From: Bordetella parapertussis | Lineage (GTDB): Bacteria; Acidobacteriota; Terriglobia; Bryobacterales; Bryobacteraceae | NCBI GenBank assembly: GCA_943328975.2 | Contig: CALQCC020000001.1 | Coordinates: 124,001-188,000, forward strand | Direction: 5' to 3' | Length of the DNA: 64,000 bases | Shown: in pieces, positions 53,982 to 63,592 of the stretch | Position numbering within the stretch: position 1 is the stretch's first letter | Layout: each line of letters begins with the position of its first letter | Made by a program: the position numbers and the translations under genes | The notes under the pieces: model-generated | What the model was told of the DNA's origin: nothing | Database searches by the model: none | The model's input: only the letters and a program-made list of their open reading frames with translations

Positions 53982-56501
53982 CTATTGCTTGGTTGTGCCC
54001 GTAAGTACGATCGTATCCGTCCGCTGGACCTGTCGGTTGAGTTGCAGGAGGGACTCTGTCCCGTCATGCAGGAAGAGTTTGGCTTCGTCGGCAGGAACGG
54101 GTCGGCTTAGCAGGTAGCCCTGAATGTTATCGCATTTTAAGGCGCGCAGGGTCTCCAGTTGAAGTTCCGTCTCTACACCCTCGGCTACCACTTTCAGTCC
54201 CATGCCGTGTGCCAAATCGATGATGGCTTGAATGACGGGAATCGTGCTGGACGCGCCAGCCATGTCCCGCACAAACGAAAGGTCGATCTTCACGCTAGCA
54301 ACGGGGAGTTTCTGCAGGTAGCTCAACGAGGAATACCCGGTGCCGAAGTCATCGATCGCCATGGTTACTCCGAGATCCCGCAATTGGTGCAACCGTTCCA
54401 GCGATTCGTCCACGTGCTCCATCAGAGTGGTCTCGGTGAGTTCCAGTTCCAGCATTTCGGGATTCAGGCCGGACTCGGCGAGTGTTTGGCGGACGATCTC
54501 TACGAAATTGGCTTCGGCGAGTTGCCGAGCCGAAACGTTCACCGCCATCTTGACGGGCATGTAGCCCGCCTTCTGCCAAGCGACGCTTTGCCGGCACGCC
54601 TCGACCATGGCCCAACTTCCGATGGGTACGATCAAGCTGCTTCCCTCGGCGACGGGAATAAATTCCGCAGGTGAGACCGAGCCGAACTCCGGGCTGACCC
54701 AACGGATCAGCGCCTCCATGCCAACCAGGGAGCGATGAATATCGGTCTGCGGCTGGTAGTGAAGTTCGAGTTCGTGGTTATGCAGCGCCTGCGACAAACC
54801 TGTTTCCATGCTCATTCGCTTTCTGAGCACGGAACCAATTTGCGGTCCGTACAACTGCACGCCGTGCCGACCACGGCTTTTGACTTGATAGAGCGCCAAG
54901 TCCGCATGCCGGATCAGAGTGGCAGCATCTTGTCCATCGGCGGGATACATACTGATGCCGATGCTCGCCGCGATTTGGGCGTCGCGGTCACCCAGGGAAA
55001 TGGGCTGCAGTAGCTTCTCTAGGATTCGGTGCGCGCCGCGCTCTGCTTCCTCGGCGCTGGCCACGGAACTCATCACCACGGTGAATTCGTCGCCGCCTAC
55101 GCGGGCCACCGTATCGCCTTGCCGGATGGAATGCCCCAGTCTTTGTCCCACCGTACGCAGCACTGCATCACCGGCACGATGTCCAAATTGATCGTTGACC
55201 TGCTTGAACCAATCGAGATCGATCATGAGCACGGCTGCAATCGTCTTGTTGCGTTCTGCGTCCGCCAGAGTGCTTTCTAGCCGGTCTTGCAGGAGTCGGC
55301 GGTTCGGCAATTCCGTCAAAGCGTCGCGCTGTGATTGGAACGCCAGTTTCTCGTATAGGTGGCGGTGCTCGATCACGACCGATGCCAGGCGGGTCGCGCT
55401 CAACAGGGCCGATGTTTCACCTTGTTCCAACCTGCGGGGGGCGCGGAAATAGACGTCCACCGTGGCCAGGGCCTGGCCCGCGCTGGAAAATACAGGATGG
55501 GACCAGCAGTACAGAAATCCATGTCCTAGTGCCGCGCCGCGCATGCTCTCCCACAATGGATCCTTGGCGATATTGGAATAGACCGCTTCGCCGGTCCGCA
55601 GTGCGGCCCAGTTAGCGCCCGGTTGCTCCGCCTGGTGGGAATAATAATCTTCCAGAAAACTTCCGGGAAGCCCCAGACCTATAATTTCCTTCAATTGTTC
55701 CTGGTGGAAAAGGGAGACGGCAGCCACCGAACCGGGAAGCTGTTGCTGCACCATCAAACACAGATGTTCGAGGATTTTAGGCAGCGGCTCGTTCTTGCCA
55801 GTCATTTCCAGGACTAAACTGCGATTGGCGTCCAGGCGTGCACTGCGAGCCAACTGTTCGTTCTTGTCCCGTTCTTGATTCCGTTCAGTCCGGCTGCCGA
55901 GCAACGCCCAGGCAAAGGTTCCCAGCGTGGTGAGTAGTAGGACCAATTCGATGATCAGGCGGTAGAGCGTGTTTTCTACCAGCGTTGCTTGGGAGCGGGC
56001 ATGATCCGCCAAGTGATGCCGGATCTTCTGCAACGCCGATGCGGCAGCTTCAAAGGATTGGGTCGCAAGTTTCGTGTCCAGTTGCGTGGCTTCGACCGCC
56101 CGGCCTTCCAGGATGGCCGAAATCAGGCCGTCGCGAGCTTTCAGGTACTCCTGCCACCGCCGGAGGAATTCATCACTCCCGCGCACTGCTTCGTCCGTCA
56201 GGGCCAGGGCCTGGAACGCGGCCAAGTGGGCCTGGACCTCGCCGTCTGCCTCGCGAGCTTTCTGGATGTAAGGTAACTGCTGGTGGGGGTCCGCCGTGGT
56301 CATGGCATACGCAAATTGCCAGCGGCTTTCCTGCATGAAATACTGCATGTCGTCCTGCGCCGAGGATGCGGACATGACCTGCGTTCGCATTCCGCGTACC
56401 ACCGTAACCGCGTTGCGGATGCCAATACCGGAAACGATGACGCCTAAGGATGCCAAAAGGCCAAGCAACGGTAGGTATTTTACGCTTCTTGGGTTTCGCA
56501 T
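53982..56501 (-). CDS. Membrane GGDEF-EAL protein with periplasmic sensor and GAF domain
   Basis: An 839-residue protein. Two membrane helices (about 11-33 and 183-204) flank a helical periplasmic sensor of about 150 residues, followed by a GAF domain (about 235-390), GGDEF domain (R-V-G-G-D-E-F-T-V-V, intact active site) and EAL domain (G-M-E-A-L-I-R-W, with Q-G-Y-L-L-S-R-P near the end). Both cyclic-di-GMP synthesis and breakdown motifs look complete. The periplasmic bundle resembles four-helix chemosensors. It switches motile and sessile states in relatives; the signal is unknown. Confidence 0.93.
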   Translation of the reverse strand: MRNPRSVKYLPLLGLLASLGVIVSGIGIRNAVTVVRGMRTQVMSASSAQDDMQYFMQESRWQFAYAMTTADPHQQLPYIQKAREADGEVQAHLAAFQALALTDEAVRGSDEFLRRWQEYLKARDGLISAILEGRAVEATQLDTKLATQSFEAAASALQKIRHHLADHARSQATLVENTLYRLIIELVLLLTTLGTFAWALLGSRTERNQERDKNEQLARSARLDANRSLVLEMTGKNEPLPKILEHLCLMVQQQLPGSVAAVSLFHQEQLKEIIGLGLPGSFLEDYYSHQAEQPGANWAALRTGEAVYSNIAKDPLWESMRGAALGHGFLYCWSHPVFSSAGQALATVDVYFRAPRRLEQGETSALLSATRLASVVIEHRHLYEKLAFQSQRDALTELPNRRLLQDRLESTLADAERNKTIAAVLMIDLDWFKQVNDQFGHRAGDAVLRTVGQRLGHSIRQGDTVARVGGDEFTVVMSSVASAEEAERGAHRILEKLLQPISLGDRDAQIAASIGISMYPADGQDAATLIRHADLALYQVKSRGRHGVQLYGPQIGSVLRKRMSMETGLSQALHNHELELHYQPQTDIHRSLVGMEALIRWVSPEFGSVSPAEFIPVAEGSSLIVPIGSWAMVEACRQSVAWQKAGYMPVKMAVNVSARQLAEANFVEIVRQTLAESGLNPEMLELELTETTLMEHVDESLERLHQLRDLGVTMAIDDFGTGYSSLSYLQKLPVASVKIDLSFVRDMAGASSTIPVIQAIIDLAHGMGLKVVAEGVETELQLETLRALKCDNIQGYLLSRPVPADEAKLFLHDGTESLLQLNRQVQRTDTIVLTGTTKQ

Positions 56502-56674
56502 CTTAAGCTAATCGCCGCCGCCGTGGGGAGCGAGTCCTGCCCGGGACCATGAACACGGATGCTCCTCTCTATAGGTGTTCGGCTATCCTGGCGGACTCCT
56601 GTAGACCGGGAGCGGTCGAATGTCGTAACCCAGCACTAAGGCTTCCGCGTCTTACTGATCAGGGCGACGCATTC

Positions 56675-58048
56675 TTGGAAAAAAACACGCAATTCACTCG
56701 GCGCGGCTGGCTAGCACTCTCTTTTGCGTCGACAATTCCGGCATTCGGTTGGACGAAGAGGGATTTCGCCTTTCGGCACGATTTCATATTGGGGACGTCG
56801 CTGGACTTGACGGTGAGCGGAACGTCCGCGGACGACGCCAAAGCTGCCGAGAGCGCCGCGCTTTCCACAGTGCAGCGCCTGAGCGAGATCCTGGATACCC
56901 GAAATCCGTCCAGCGAAATCAGTCGCTTGGGCATTCACGGTGCTGCGGTCAGGTCCGCGGACTTGGAACGGGTAATCGCAGCCTACAGGGACTGGGAGTC
57001 ACATACCGGCGGCGTTATTCGCGCCGAGTGGAACGGCGCGGTCAACGTTGACGCACTGGGCAAGGCTTATATTGTGGATCGGGCAGCTGAGGCTGCGCGT
57101 GCGGCCGCTCCTTGGGCCCGCGGGTTGATGCTGGATATCGGCGGCGACGTGCGCGTGTTCGGACAAATAGATCTGGGGATTGCCGACCCCGCGAATCCTT
57201 TTGATAATGCTGCTCCGCTGACGGGCGTTCGGATCGCGGATCGCGCCATGGCCACCAGCGGGAGTTACGCTCGCGGGGCGCACATTGTGGACCCGCGGAC
57301 GGGCTTGAGCGCCTCCGGTTCTGCCGCCGCTTCGGTGATTGCCACCGATTGCGTCGCGGCGAATGCTCTTTCCACGGCGCTGTGTGTGCTCTCGCCGGAA
57401 GAAGGCCTACGCTTACTCGAAGAAACTCGCAATGCGGAAGGCCTGGTGGTCACTCGCGCCGGCGGAGTTTTACGCAGCAGCGGATTCCGCGGTTATGAGC
57501 TGCCGTCCATGCGTCGGGTGGCGTATGCAGGTTGGGCCAACGGATCTCAGGTATCCATCTCTCTTACCCTGGTCGACCCAGCTCCCGCAGGCGGCGGCCC
57601 GGGTGGCGGAGGCTTCGGCGGTCGCGGTCGTGGGGGCGGAGGCTTCGGTCGGCAACGGCGGCCATATGTCGCGGTATGGGCCGAAGACGCCAGCGGCAAA
57701 GTAGTCAAGAACATTGCACTCTGGGCGTCGAAGCCTCGTTGGCTGCCGGAACTCCATACATGGTGGAGCAAGAATGGATCCGCAGCTCGGCAGATCAGCC
57801 AGATGGCGCGGGCTACGCGTGGCGGAGGTCAGTACAACCTCGAGTGGAACGGCATGAGCGATAGCGGCGCACCGGTCCCGGCAGGTGTTTATCGGATTTG
57901 GATTGAGACCAATCGTGAGCACGGCAGTCACTATCAGGAAAGCGTGACGATTGACTGTACCGGGAAAGCGGCATCTGCGACCACCAAGGCCACCCCGGAA
58001 TTTGAGGGCGTCAAAGTGGAATTCGGTCCGGCGACAGGGGCGGTGTAG
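56675..58048 (+). CDS. apbE: FAD:protein FMN transferase (ApbE) fused to DUF2271
   Basis: Encodes 457 residues if started at TTG 56675, where a Tat-like T-R-R-G-W-L-A-L signal follows; ATG 56549 gives 499 residues but puts the signal inside. The ApbE domain (about 30-280) shows G-T-S-L-D-L, D-A-L-G-K-A-Y-I-V-D, D-I-G-G-D-V and D-C-V-A-A-N-A-L-S-T-A. A Gly/Arg-rich linker of about 30 residues precedes DUF2271 (R-P-Y-V-A-V-W-A-E-D, then P-R-W-L-P-E-L-H-T-W-W). ApbE attaches FMN to Ser/Thr of exported redox proteins. The PepSY gene follows after 5 bases. Confidence 0.88.
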   Translation: MEKNTQFTRRGWLALSFASTIPAFGWTKRDFAFRHDFILGTSLDLTVSGTSADDAKAAESAALSTVQRLSEILDTRNPSSEISRLGIHGAAVRSADLERVIAAYRDWESHTGGVIRAEWNGAVNVDALGKAYIVDRAAEAARAAAPWARGLMLDIGGDVRVFGQIDLGIADPANPFDNAAPLTGVRIADRAMATSGSYARGAHIVDPRTGLSASGSAAASVIATDCVAANALSTALCVLSPEEGLRLLEETRNAEGLVVTRAGGVLRSSGFRGYELPSMRRVAYAGWANGSQVSISLTLVDPAPAGGGPGGGGFGGRGRGGGGFGRQRRPYVAVWAEDASGKVVKNIALWASKPRWLPELHTWWSKNGSAARQISQMARATRGGGQYNLEWNGMSDSGAPVPAGVYRIWIETNREHGSHYQESVTIDCTGKAASATTKATPEFEGVKVEFGPATGAV

Positions 58049-58053
58049 AGCGC

Positions 58054-58695
58054 GTGCCGACTGAAGTCTTGCCAGATCCTCGTAACGTTAAGAACCGTCC
58101 CGCGCATTGGAGCATTCACTTCAAACGCGAGGCGCTCAAGTGGTCACGGACGCTGCACATCTATCTGTCGCTGTCCGCGTTCGCGATGTTGCTCTTCTTC
58201 GCGGCAACCGGGGTGATGCTGACGCATGACTCCTTTGGGCTCGATCAAGTGCAGGCGACATCGCAACAAGGTAAGTTGAGCCCCGATATTGCCAAAGCCG
58301 GGCAGGAAGCCGCAGTGGTGGCGGCGGCGCGTACTGCATTTGGCATCAGCATCCCGTTGACGAATTTCAACCCCAGTGACGACGAAATCGAGATCGCATT
58401 TGCCGGACCTTCCAAGCGTGCCCAAGTGTTCGTGCAGCGTGCCACAGGCGAAGCCGAAGCCACGTTCGAATCCCGAGGCTTCGTGGGACTTATGGCGGAC
58501 CTACATAGAGGCGCGGAAACCGGCTGGGTATGGCGCGGCGTGCTGGACGTGGTCTCCGTATGGATCGCGCTCAGTTCCATCACGGGTTTCATCATGCTGC
58601 TGGCCTTGCCGAAGCGCCGAGCCCTGGGCCTGGTCATCACTGTCGTCGGAACTTTGTTGACGCTGGCCGCTTACGTAGTCTACGTGCCCCGGTAG
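58054..58695 (+). CDS. PepSY-associated membrane protein
   Basis: A 213-residue protein starting at GTG 58054. A membrane helix (about 35-60, L-S-L-S-A-F-A-M-L-L-F-F-A-A-T-G) is followed by a periplasmic PepSY-like domain and two C-terminal helices, the last ending in YVPR. The W-S-R-x-L-H-I-Y stretch is typical of PepSY-TM reductase-like proteins that pass electrons across the membrane. It is paired with the ApbE-DUF2271 gene, an arrangement found in flavin-based extracytosolic electron transfer loci. I see no clear D-x-x-T-G-A-T flavinylation motif. Confidence 0.85.
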   Translation: MPTEVLPDPRNVKNRPAHWSIHFKREALKWSRTLHIYLSLSAFAMLLFFAATGVMLTHDSFGLDQVQATSQQGKLSPDIAKAGQEAAVVAAARTAFGISIPLTNFNPSDDEIEIAFAGPSKRAQVFVQRATGEAEATFESRGFVGLMADLHRGAETGWVWRGVLDVVSVWIALSSITGFIMLLALPKRRALGLVITVVGTLLTLAAYVVYVPR

Positions 58696-58737
58696 AATTG
58701 GCCGCTCCCTAAGGCTCCGTGCGACCATAATAAGTCG

Positions 58738-60027
58738 ATGCCGGAATTCCCTCAAGAAATCGCATTTGAAATGGCCGCTTCCAGCGTCCGCTTCGGGGCG
58801 GGAGTCACGCGAGAAGTCGGAATGGACTTGGCTGACCTCGGTGCGAAACGCGTATTGGTTTTGACCGATCCGGTGATGGCGCAACTGCGACCCGTCGCCG
58901 TGGCCATGGAATCGCTGCGCGCAAATGGAATCGAGGCGGTACTCTACTCACGCGTTCGCGTCGAGCCGACCGATGAATCGTTTCAAGACGCCATCGCGTT
59001 CGCGCGTGACGGAGGCTTCGACGCCTTCGTGGCCGTGGGCGGCGGCTCGACCATCGACACGGCGAAGGCCGTTAATCTCTATGTAACGTATCCGCCCGAA
59101 GATTTTCTAGACTATGTGAACACTCCCATCGGACGTGGGGTGCCGGTGCCAGGTCCATTGAAGCCGCTGATCGCCATTCCCACCACAGCGGGGACGGGAA
59201 GTGAGACCACCGGCGTTAGCATTTTCGATTACATCAAGATGCAGGCGAAGACCGGCATCGCCCATCGACGGCTCAAGCCCACGCTTGGATTGTTGGATCC
59301 TGAGAATACCCGCACCATGCCCGCGCAGGTAGCGGCGTCGAGCGGCCTCGACATCCTTAGCCACGCCATCGAGTCTTACACAGCGCTCCCGTACTCTGAA
59401 CGGGCGCTGCCGGCAAAACCGTTGCTGCGGCCTTCGTATCAGGGCTCCAATCCCATTAGCGATGTGTGGTCCCTGCAAGCGTTGCGCATGGTCTCGAAGT
59501 ACCTGGTGCGCGCAGTGGAAGATCCTGCTGACGACGAAGCCCGGTCGGCGATGCTGCTTGCGGCTTCCTATGCGGGCGTCGGCTTCGGCAACGCTGGCGT
59601 GCATCTTCCCCACGGGATGTCGTACCCAGTGTCCGGACATGTGCGGTCGTACAAGGCGCCTGGCTACGCGACGGATCATGCGTTGGTCCCGCACGGCATT
59701 TCGGTGATTCTGAACGCGCCAGCCGTATTTCGTTACACCGCCAGTGCGCGGCCGGACCGGCATCTGGAAGCAGCGGAAGCCTTGGGTGCTGATAGCAGTC
59801 GCGTCAGTAATGGCGATGCTGGCAAGATTCTCTCGGATCGCATTACGTGGTTCATGCAGCGTCTCAAAGTACCCAACGGACTGCGAGCCGTGGGCTACTC
59901 GACCTCGGACATCCCGGCGTTGGTCGAAGGTACGCTGCCACAACATAGAGTAACCAAATTGTCTCCGCGACCGGCGGGTCCAGAGGAATTGGCAAGGATA
60001 TTTGAGGAGGCCCTAATCGGATGGTAA
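58738..60027 (+). CDS. Iron-containing alcohol dehydrogenase, hydroxyacid-oxoacid transhydrogenase-like
   Basis: A 429-residue protein. NAD motif [13 protein letters not shown] near residue 100, then [12 protein letters not shown]; metal ligands in [10 protein letters not shown] and [13 protein letters not shown]. The insert [13 protein letters not shown] is typical of ADHFE1-type transhydrogenases that turn 4-hydroxybutyrate into succinate semialdehyde. It overlaps mmsA by 7 bases, so a two-gene operon for hydroxyacid/semialdehyde metabolism is likely. Confidence 0.87.
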   Translation: MPEFPQEIAFEMAASSVRFGAGVTREVGMDLADLGAKRVLVLTDPVMAQLRPVAVAMESLRANGIEAVLYSRVRVEPTDESFQDAIAFARDGGFDAFVAVGGGSTIDTAKAVNLYVTYPPEDFLDYVNTPIGRGVPVPGPLKPLIAIPTTAGTGSETTGVSIFDYIKMQAKTGIAHRRLKPTLGLLDPENTRTMPAQVAASSGLDILSHAIESYTALPYSERALPAKPLLRPSYQGSNPISDVWSLQALRMVSKYLVRAVEDPADDEARSAMLLAASYAGVGFGNAGVHLPHGMSYPVSGHVRSYKAPGYATDHALVPHGISVILNAPAVFRYTASARPDRHLEAAEALGADSSRVSNGDAGKILSDRITWFMQRLKVPNGLRAVGYSTSDIPALVEGTLPQHRVTKLSPRPAGPEELARIFEEALIGW

Positions 60028-61478
60028 GCGGTGGCGTGAAGAGTGTTTCGTTCTATGTGAACGGTGAGTGGGCGAAACCGGCTGGGCGGGCGACCTTGCC
60101 TGTCACCAACCCTGCCACTGGAGAAGTGCTGGCCGAAGTTCCGCTGGCCACCGCCGCCGACGTCGATCATGCCGTCGAAACCGCGCACGCAGGTTACCTG
60201 AAGTGGCGCGACGTTCCAGTAGTGGATCGCGTGCAGGTGCTGTATCGCTACAAGACGCTGCTCGAAGCGCATCATGCCGATCTCGCGGCCATGCTCACCG
60301 CCGAGAATGGCAAGACCCTCGACGACGCCAAGGCTGAGGTTCGGCGCGGCATCCAGATGGTGGAAGTCGCGTGTGGAATGCCGAGCCTGATGATGGGCGA
60401 TTCGTTGAACGACGTCGCGGCCGGCATCGATTGCAAGACCATTCGCCAGCCTCTCGGCGTGTGCGTGGGAATCACGCCGTTCAATTTTCCCGCAATGGTT
60501 CCGATGTGGATGTATCCCTTTGCTATCGCGTGCGGCAATGCGTTCATTCTCAAGCCCAGTGAACGGGTGCCGCTCACTCCCAGCTTCGCGATCGACTTGC
60601 TCCACGAAGCCGGTCTTCCTGCGGGCGTAATGACGTTGTTGCACGGCGACAAGATGGCCGTGGACGCGATGCTGCATCATCCGTTTGTGAAGGCCGTATC
60701 CTTCGTCGGCTCCACGCCGGTGGCTAAATACATCTATTCGAGCGCCGCGACCGAAGGCAAGCGAGTTCAAGCACTGGGCGGAGCCAAGAACCACTTAGTG
60801 GTGATGGCGGATGCCGACGTTCCGAAAACGGTAGAAGCGATCATCGGTTCTGCATTCGGTGCGGCCGGTGAACGTTGCTTGGCCGGTAGCGTACTGGTGT
60901 TGGTCGGAGACGCCGCTGAGCCAGTGCTTGATGCTCTAGTCGCGCGCGTACGTGGCATGTCGGTGGGCGATGGTTCGCGTTCTGGCACGGAGATGGGTCC
61001 GTTGATCACCACCGAACACGCGGGCCGGGTTGCCGGGCACATTCAGCGCGGGATCTCCGAAGGCGCGGTGGCGTTGACCGATGGCCGATCGCTGCGGAAT
61101 TCGATGGGAGGATACTTCGTCGGTCCCACGATCCTCGATCATGCCCACGCCAACATGAGCATTGCCTGCGACGAGATCTTCGGACCGGTGTTAACGGTTC
61201 TGCGCGTGGCGACTCTTGAAGAAGCCATCGAGACAGTGAACCGTTCCCGCTACGGCAACGCCTCTTCGATCTTTACCGCCAGCGGCGGGGCAGCGCGCGA
61301 GTACACTTCGCGCGTCGAAGCCGGAATGGTCGGCGTCAATATCGGCGTCGCCGCGCCCATGGCGTTTTTCCCGTTCGCCGGATGGAAGCAGAGCTTCTTC
61401 GGCGACCTCCATGCGCACGGGAAAGACGCAGTCTCCTTCTACACAGAGCAGAAGGTTATCATGAGTCGTTGGTTCTAG
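60021..61478 (+). CDS. mmsA: CoA-acylating methylmalonate-semialdehyde dehydrogenase
   Basis: A 485-residue aldehyde dehydrogenase. The MMSDH signatures are [31 protein letters not shown] and the catalytic Cys in A-G-E-R-C-L-A-G-S (usually G-Q-R-C-M-A). It converts methylmalonate or malonate semialdehyde with CoA to propionyl- or acetyl-CoA in valine, inositol and beta-alanine breakdown. The stop TAG shares CTAG with the stop of the convergent metE-like gene. Confidence 0.92.
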   Translation: MVSGGVKSVSFYVNGEWAKPAGRATLPVTNPATGEVLAEVPLATAADVDHAVETAHAGYLKWRDVPVVDRVQVLYRYKTLLEAHHADLAAMLTAENGKTLDDAKAEVRRGIQMVEVACGMPSLMMGDSLNDVAAGIDCKTIRQPLGVCVGITPFNFPAMVPMWMYPFAIACGNAFILKPSERVPLTPSFAIDLLHEAGLPAGVMTLLHGDKMAVDAMLHHPFVKAVSFVGSTPVAKYIYSSAATEGKRVQALGGAKNHLVVMADADVPKTVEAIIGSAFGAAGERCLAGSVLVLVGDAAEPVLDALVARVRGMSVGDGSRSGTEMGPLITTEHAGRVAGHIQRGISEGAVALTDGRSLRNSMGGYFVGPTILDHAHANMSIACDEIFGPVLTVLRVATLEEAIETVNRSRYGNASSIFTASGGAAREYTSRVEAGMVGVNIGVAAPMAFFPFAGWKQSFFGDLHAHGKDAVSFYTEQKVIMSRWF

Positions 61479-62524
61479 GCCTCGAGTCCGGCGAGCCGTA
61501 GTTCCTGACGGACGATCGCAGCTCCGTCGACCATCGCCTTCATTTTGCCGAATGCAGCAGCGTGGGGGAGATACTTCAGGCCGCAATCCGGAGCGATGAT
61601 CAACCGCTCTGCATCCACATGCGGTAACGCCCGTCGGATACGCGCAGCGACTTCTTCCGGAGTCTCCACAATGTGCGTCGACAAGTCCAGCACGCCGAGG
61701 ATGATCGTCTTCTGCGGAAGCTTCTTCAGCACCGAGCAGTCCAAGCCCGACTGCGCCGTCTCAATCGAAACCTGATTGGCCGAGGTTTCCGCGAGCTCCG
61801 GCAGGAATGAGTATCCCTCTGGCCGCCCCGCCACCAACGCTCCATAGCCGAAGCAAATGTGCACCGCCGTCGTCCCCGTCACGCCTTCCAGCGCGCGATT
61901 CAGCGCCGTCACGCCATACTGACGTGCTTTCTCCGGCATCGCCTGCATCCACGGCTCGTCGATCTGCACCACGTCCGCGCCCGCGTCGAACAGATCCTGA
62001 ATTTCTTCGTTCACCGCTGCGGCATAAGCCAGCGCCAATTGCTCTTCGTCTTTGTAGAAGTCGTCCACCGCTTGCTGCGTCATCGTGAACGGACCAGGCA
62101 CTGTGATCTTGATCATCCGGTCCGTGTTCGCGCGCAGGAATTGCACATCACGCACCTGCACCGCATGCCGACGACGGATCTTGCCCTTCACGCGCGGCAC
62201 CAGGATCTTCTTCCCGCTGCGGCTCATGATCTCGGCTGGATTGTCCAGATCCAAGCCATCCAGCGCCGTGGCGAAGCGATTCGAGTAGCTCTCGCGTCGC
62301 ACCTCGCCGTCGGTCAGGATGTCGAGTCCCGCACGTTCCTGGTCCCGGATCGCCAGCAACGTCGCGTCGTCTTGGGCTTGTTCCAGCCACTGCTCGTCCA
62401 CGCGCCATAAATCGGCCGCGCGCACACGCGGAGGCATCTGCTTGCCTAGCTTGTCTCGATTGATCAGCCAGTCCGGCTGTGTGTAAGAACCGACTAAGGT
62501 TGTTGGAAGGAGAGTGTTGCCCAT
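61475..62524 (-). CDS. MetE C-terminal-domain-like methyltransferase
   Basis: A 349-residue protein with the MetE C-terminal TIM barrel: T-T-L-V-G-S-Y at the start, D-G-E-V-R-R-E-S-Y, V-Q-I-D-E-P-W and the zinc ligands H-I-C-F-G-Y-G and P-D-C-G-L-K-Y-L-P. Full MetE is about 750 residues and uses folate donors; single-domain forms like this one act on other methyl donors or, in Archaea, methylcobalamin. It should transfer a methyl group to a thiol such as homocysteine, but the exact donor is unknown. Confidence 0.85.
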   Translation of the reverse strand: MGNTLLPTTLVGSYTQPDWLINRDKLGKQMPPRVRAADLWRVDEQWLEQAQDDATLLAIRDQERAGLDILTDGEVRRESYSNRFATALDGLDLDNPAEIMSRSGKKILVPRVKGKIRRRHAVQVRDVQFLRANTDRMIKITVPGPFTMTQQAVDDFYKDEEQLALAYAAAVNEEIQDLFDAGADVVQIDEPWMQAMPEKARQYGVTALNRALEGVTGTTAVHICFGYGALVAGRPEGYSFLPELAETSANQVSIETAQSGLDCSVLKKLPQKTIILGVLDLSTHIVETPEEVAARIRRALPHVDAERLIIAPDCGLKYLPHAAAFGKMKAMVDGAAIVRQELRLAGLEA

Positions 62525-62596
62525 TCATAAGAGGGTACTCTTTTTTGCGGACCGTTCGTCGCATCCGGCAGCGCTGTGCAAAACTACGACTTGAGC

Positions 62597-62827
62597 ATGC
62601 CGCCGTCTCCCATCCTGATCACTGAACTTGCGAATGCCCGGATGCCCTTCGGTAAATACAAGGGCCGTTATCTTGGCGATTTGCCGGATGCCTACTATGT
62701 CTGGTTCAAACGTCAGGGTTTCCCGGAGGGCAAGCTGGGCGAGATGCTGGCGGCGATGGCGGAACTGAAGGCGAATGGACTGGAGAAGCTCCTGGTCCCC
62801 CTGCGGAAGCCATCAGCGATAGAGTGA
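62597..62827 (+). CDS. DUF3820-family small protein
   Basis: Encodes 76 residues from ATG 62597 (GTG 62576 is in frame upstream). The family pattern M-P-F-G-K-Y-K-G-R-x-L-G-D-L-P-x-x-Y-x-x-W-F-K-R-Q-G-F-P-E-G-K-L-G then N-G-L-E-K-L-L-V-P-L is complete. DUF3820 proteins resemble a fold found next to exonuclease domains in some proteins and have been called a quorum-controlled virulence factor in Pseudomonas; no firm function. It overlaps the racemase-like gene by 15 bases convergently. Confidence 0.85.
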   Translation: MPPSPILITELANARMPFGKYKGRYLGDLPDAYYVWFKRQGFPEGKLGEMLAAMAELKANGLEKLLVPLRKPSAIE

Positions 62828-63439
62828 CTTCAAATCCTCGACGGCCGCATCGGGAGTAGTGAGAACTGGTTTCCCTGTTGCTTCTTCCACGACCCGCGCC
62901 GAACGGGCGATGCTGAATTGAGTGAGAGCGATCACGTCGCAGGGAACTCGCTTACACGCTTCCACCACTAATCGATCATGTGCCGCCCCGTCGCCTGCGG
63001 AGAGTGCTGCCATCGCACCTTTTACGAACACCGGGAGCAATTCCGTGCCAGCCGGAAACTCGGTGGGTATCGAGTCGAGCGTCGGTTGAAAACTGGACAC
63101 GATGGCGATGCGTCCGCCCAAACGCACCGCTTGCTCGATCATCGCTTGATTCGGCTTGCGGACGGGCAGGGGAGCCAGATCCCTCGCGACCGCGTCAATC
63201 GCAGGCCCGAAGGCGGAGCAACTGAACAGGATGCCATCCGTTCCCGCCGAGACCGCGTAGCGACCCAAGGCCAGGAAACGCTGGATCATGGATTCGTCGA
63301 GTCGTCCTGCAAGGGCAAGGTCCCGCGACAGGCTGTCATCCAGAACGTTCCGCAATTCCGCCTCCGGCCACAGCCGGGCGAACGCCTCTTGGATCGGATC
63401 AATCGAGGGGCGAAGTGCGTGAATCAGCGTAATTCGCAT
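62813..63439 (-). CDS. Asp/Glu racemase-family protein with one active-site Cys
   Basis: Encodes 208 residues from ATG 63439; longer in-frame starts (63463, 63526) add no recognisable sequence. The N-terminal Cys motif D-G-I-L-F-S-C-S-A-F-G-P-A-I-D is intact. The second lobe has D-V-I-A-L-T-Q-F-S where racemases have a second Cys (L-G-C-T). With a single Cys, a two-base racemase reaction is unlikely; decarboxylase- or isomerase-like chemistry is possible. The substrate is unknown. Confidence 0.8.
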   Translation of the reverse strand: MRITLIHALRPSIDPIQEAFARLWPEAELRNVLDDSLSRDLALAGRLDESMIQRFLALGRYAVSAGTDGILFSCSAFGPAIDAVARDLAPLPVRKPNQAMIEQAVRLGGRIAIVSSFQPTLDSIPTEFPAGTELLPVFVKGAMAALSAGDGAAHDRLVVEACKRVPCDVIALTQFSIARSARVVEEATGKPVLTTPDAAVEDLKSLYR

Positions 63440-63592
63440 GAGGTTGGTCGGGACCAAAGCCATTGTAACTGGTGTGTTTCTTCTAGGCCCTAGTACCTGT
63501 GTTGAGCTTGGTCCGAATCCAGTCATGGTACGTCAAGGTGATAGTCCCATACGGAAGCGAGACGCACGCTGTCATTCGGGAGGGAACAAGTG

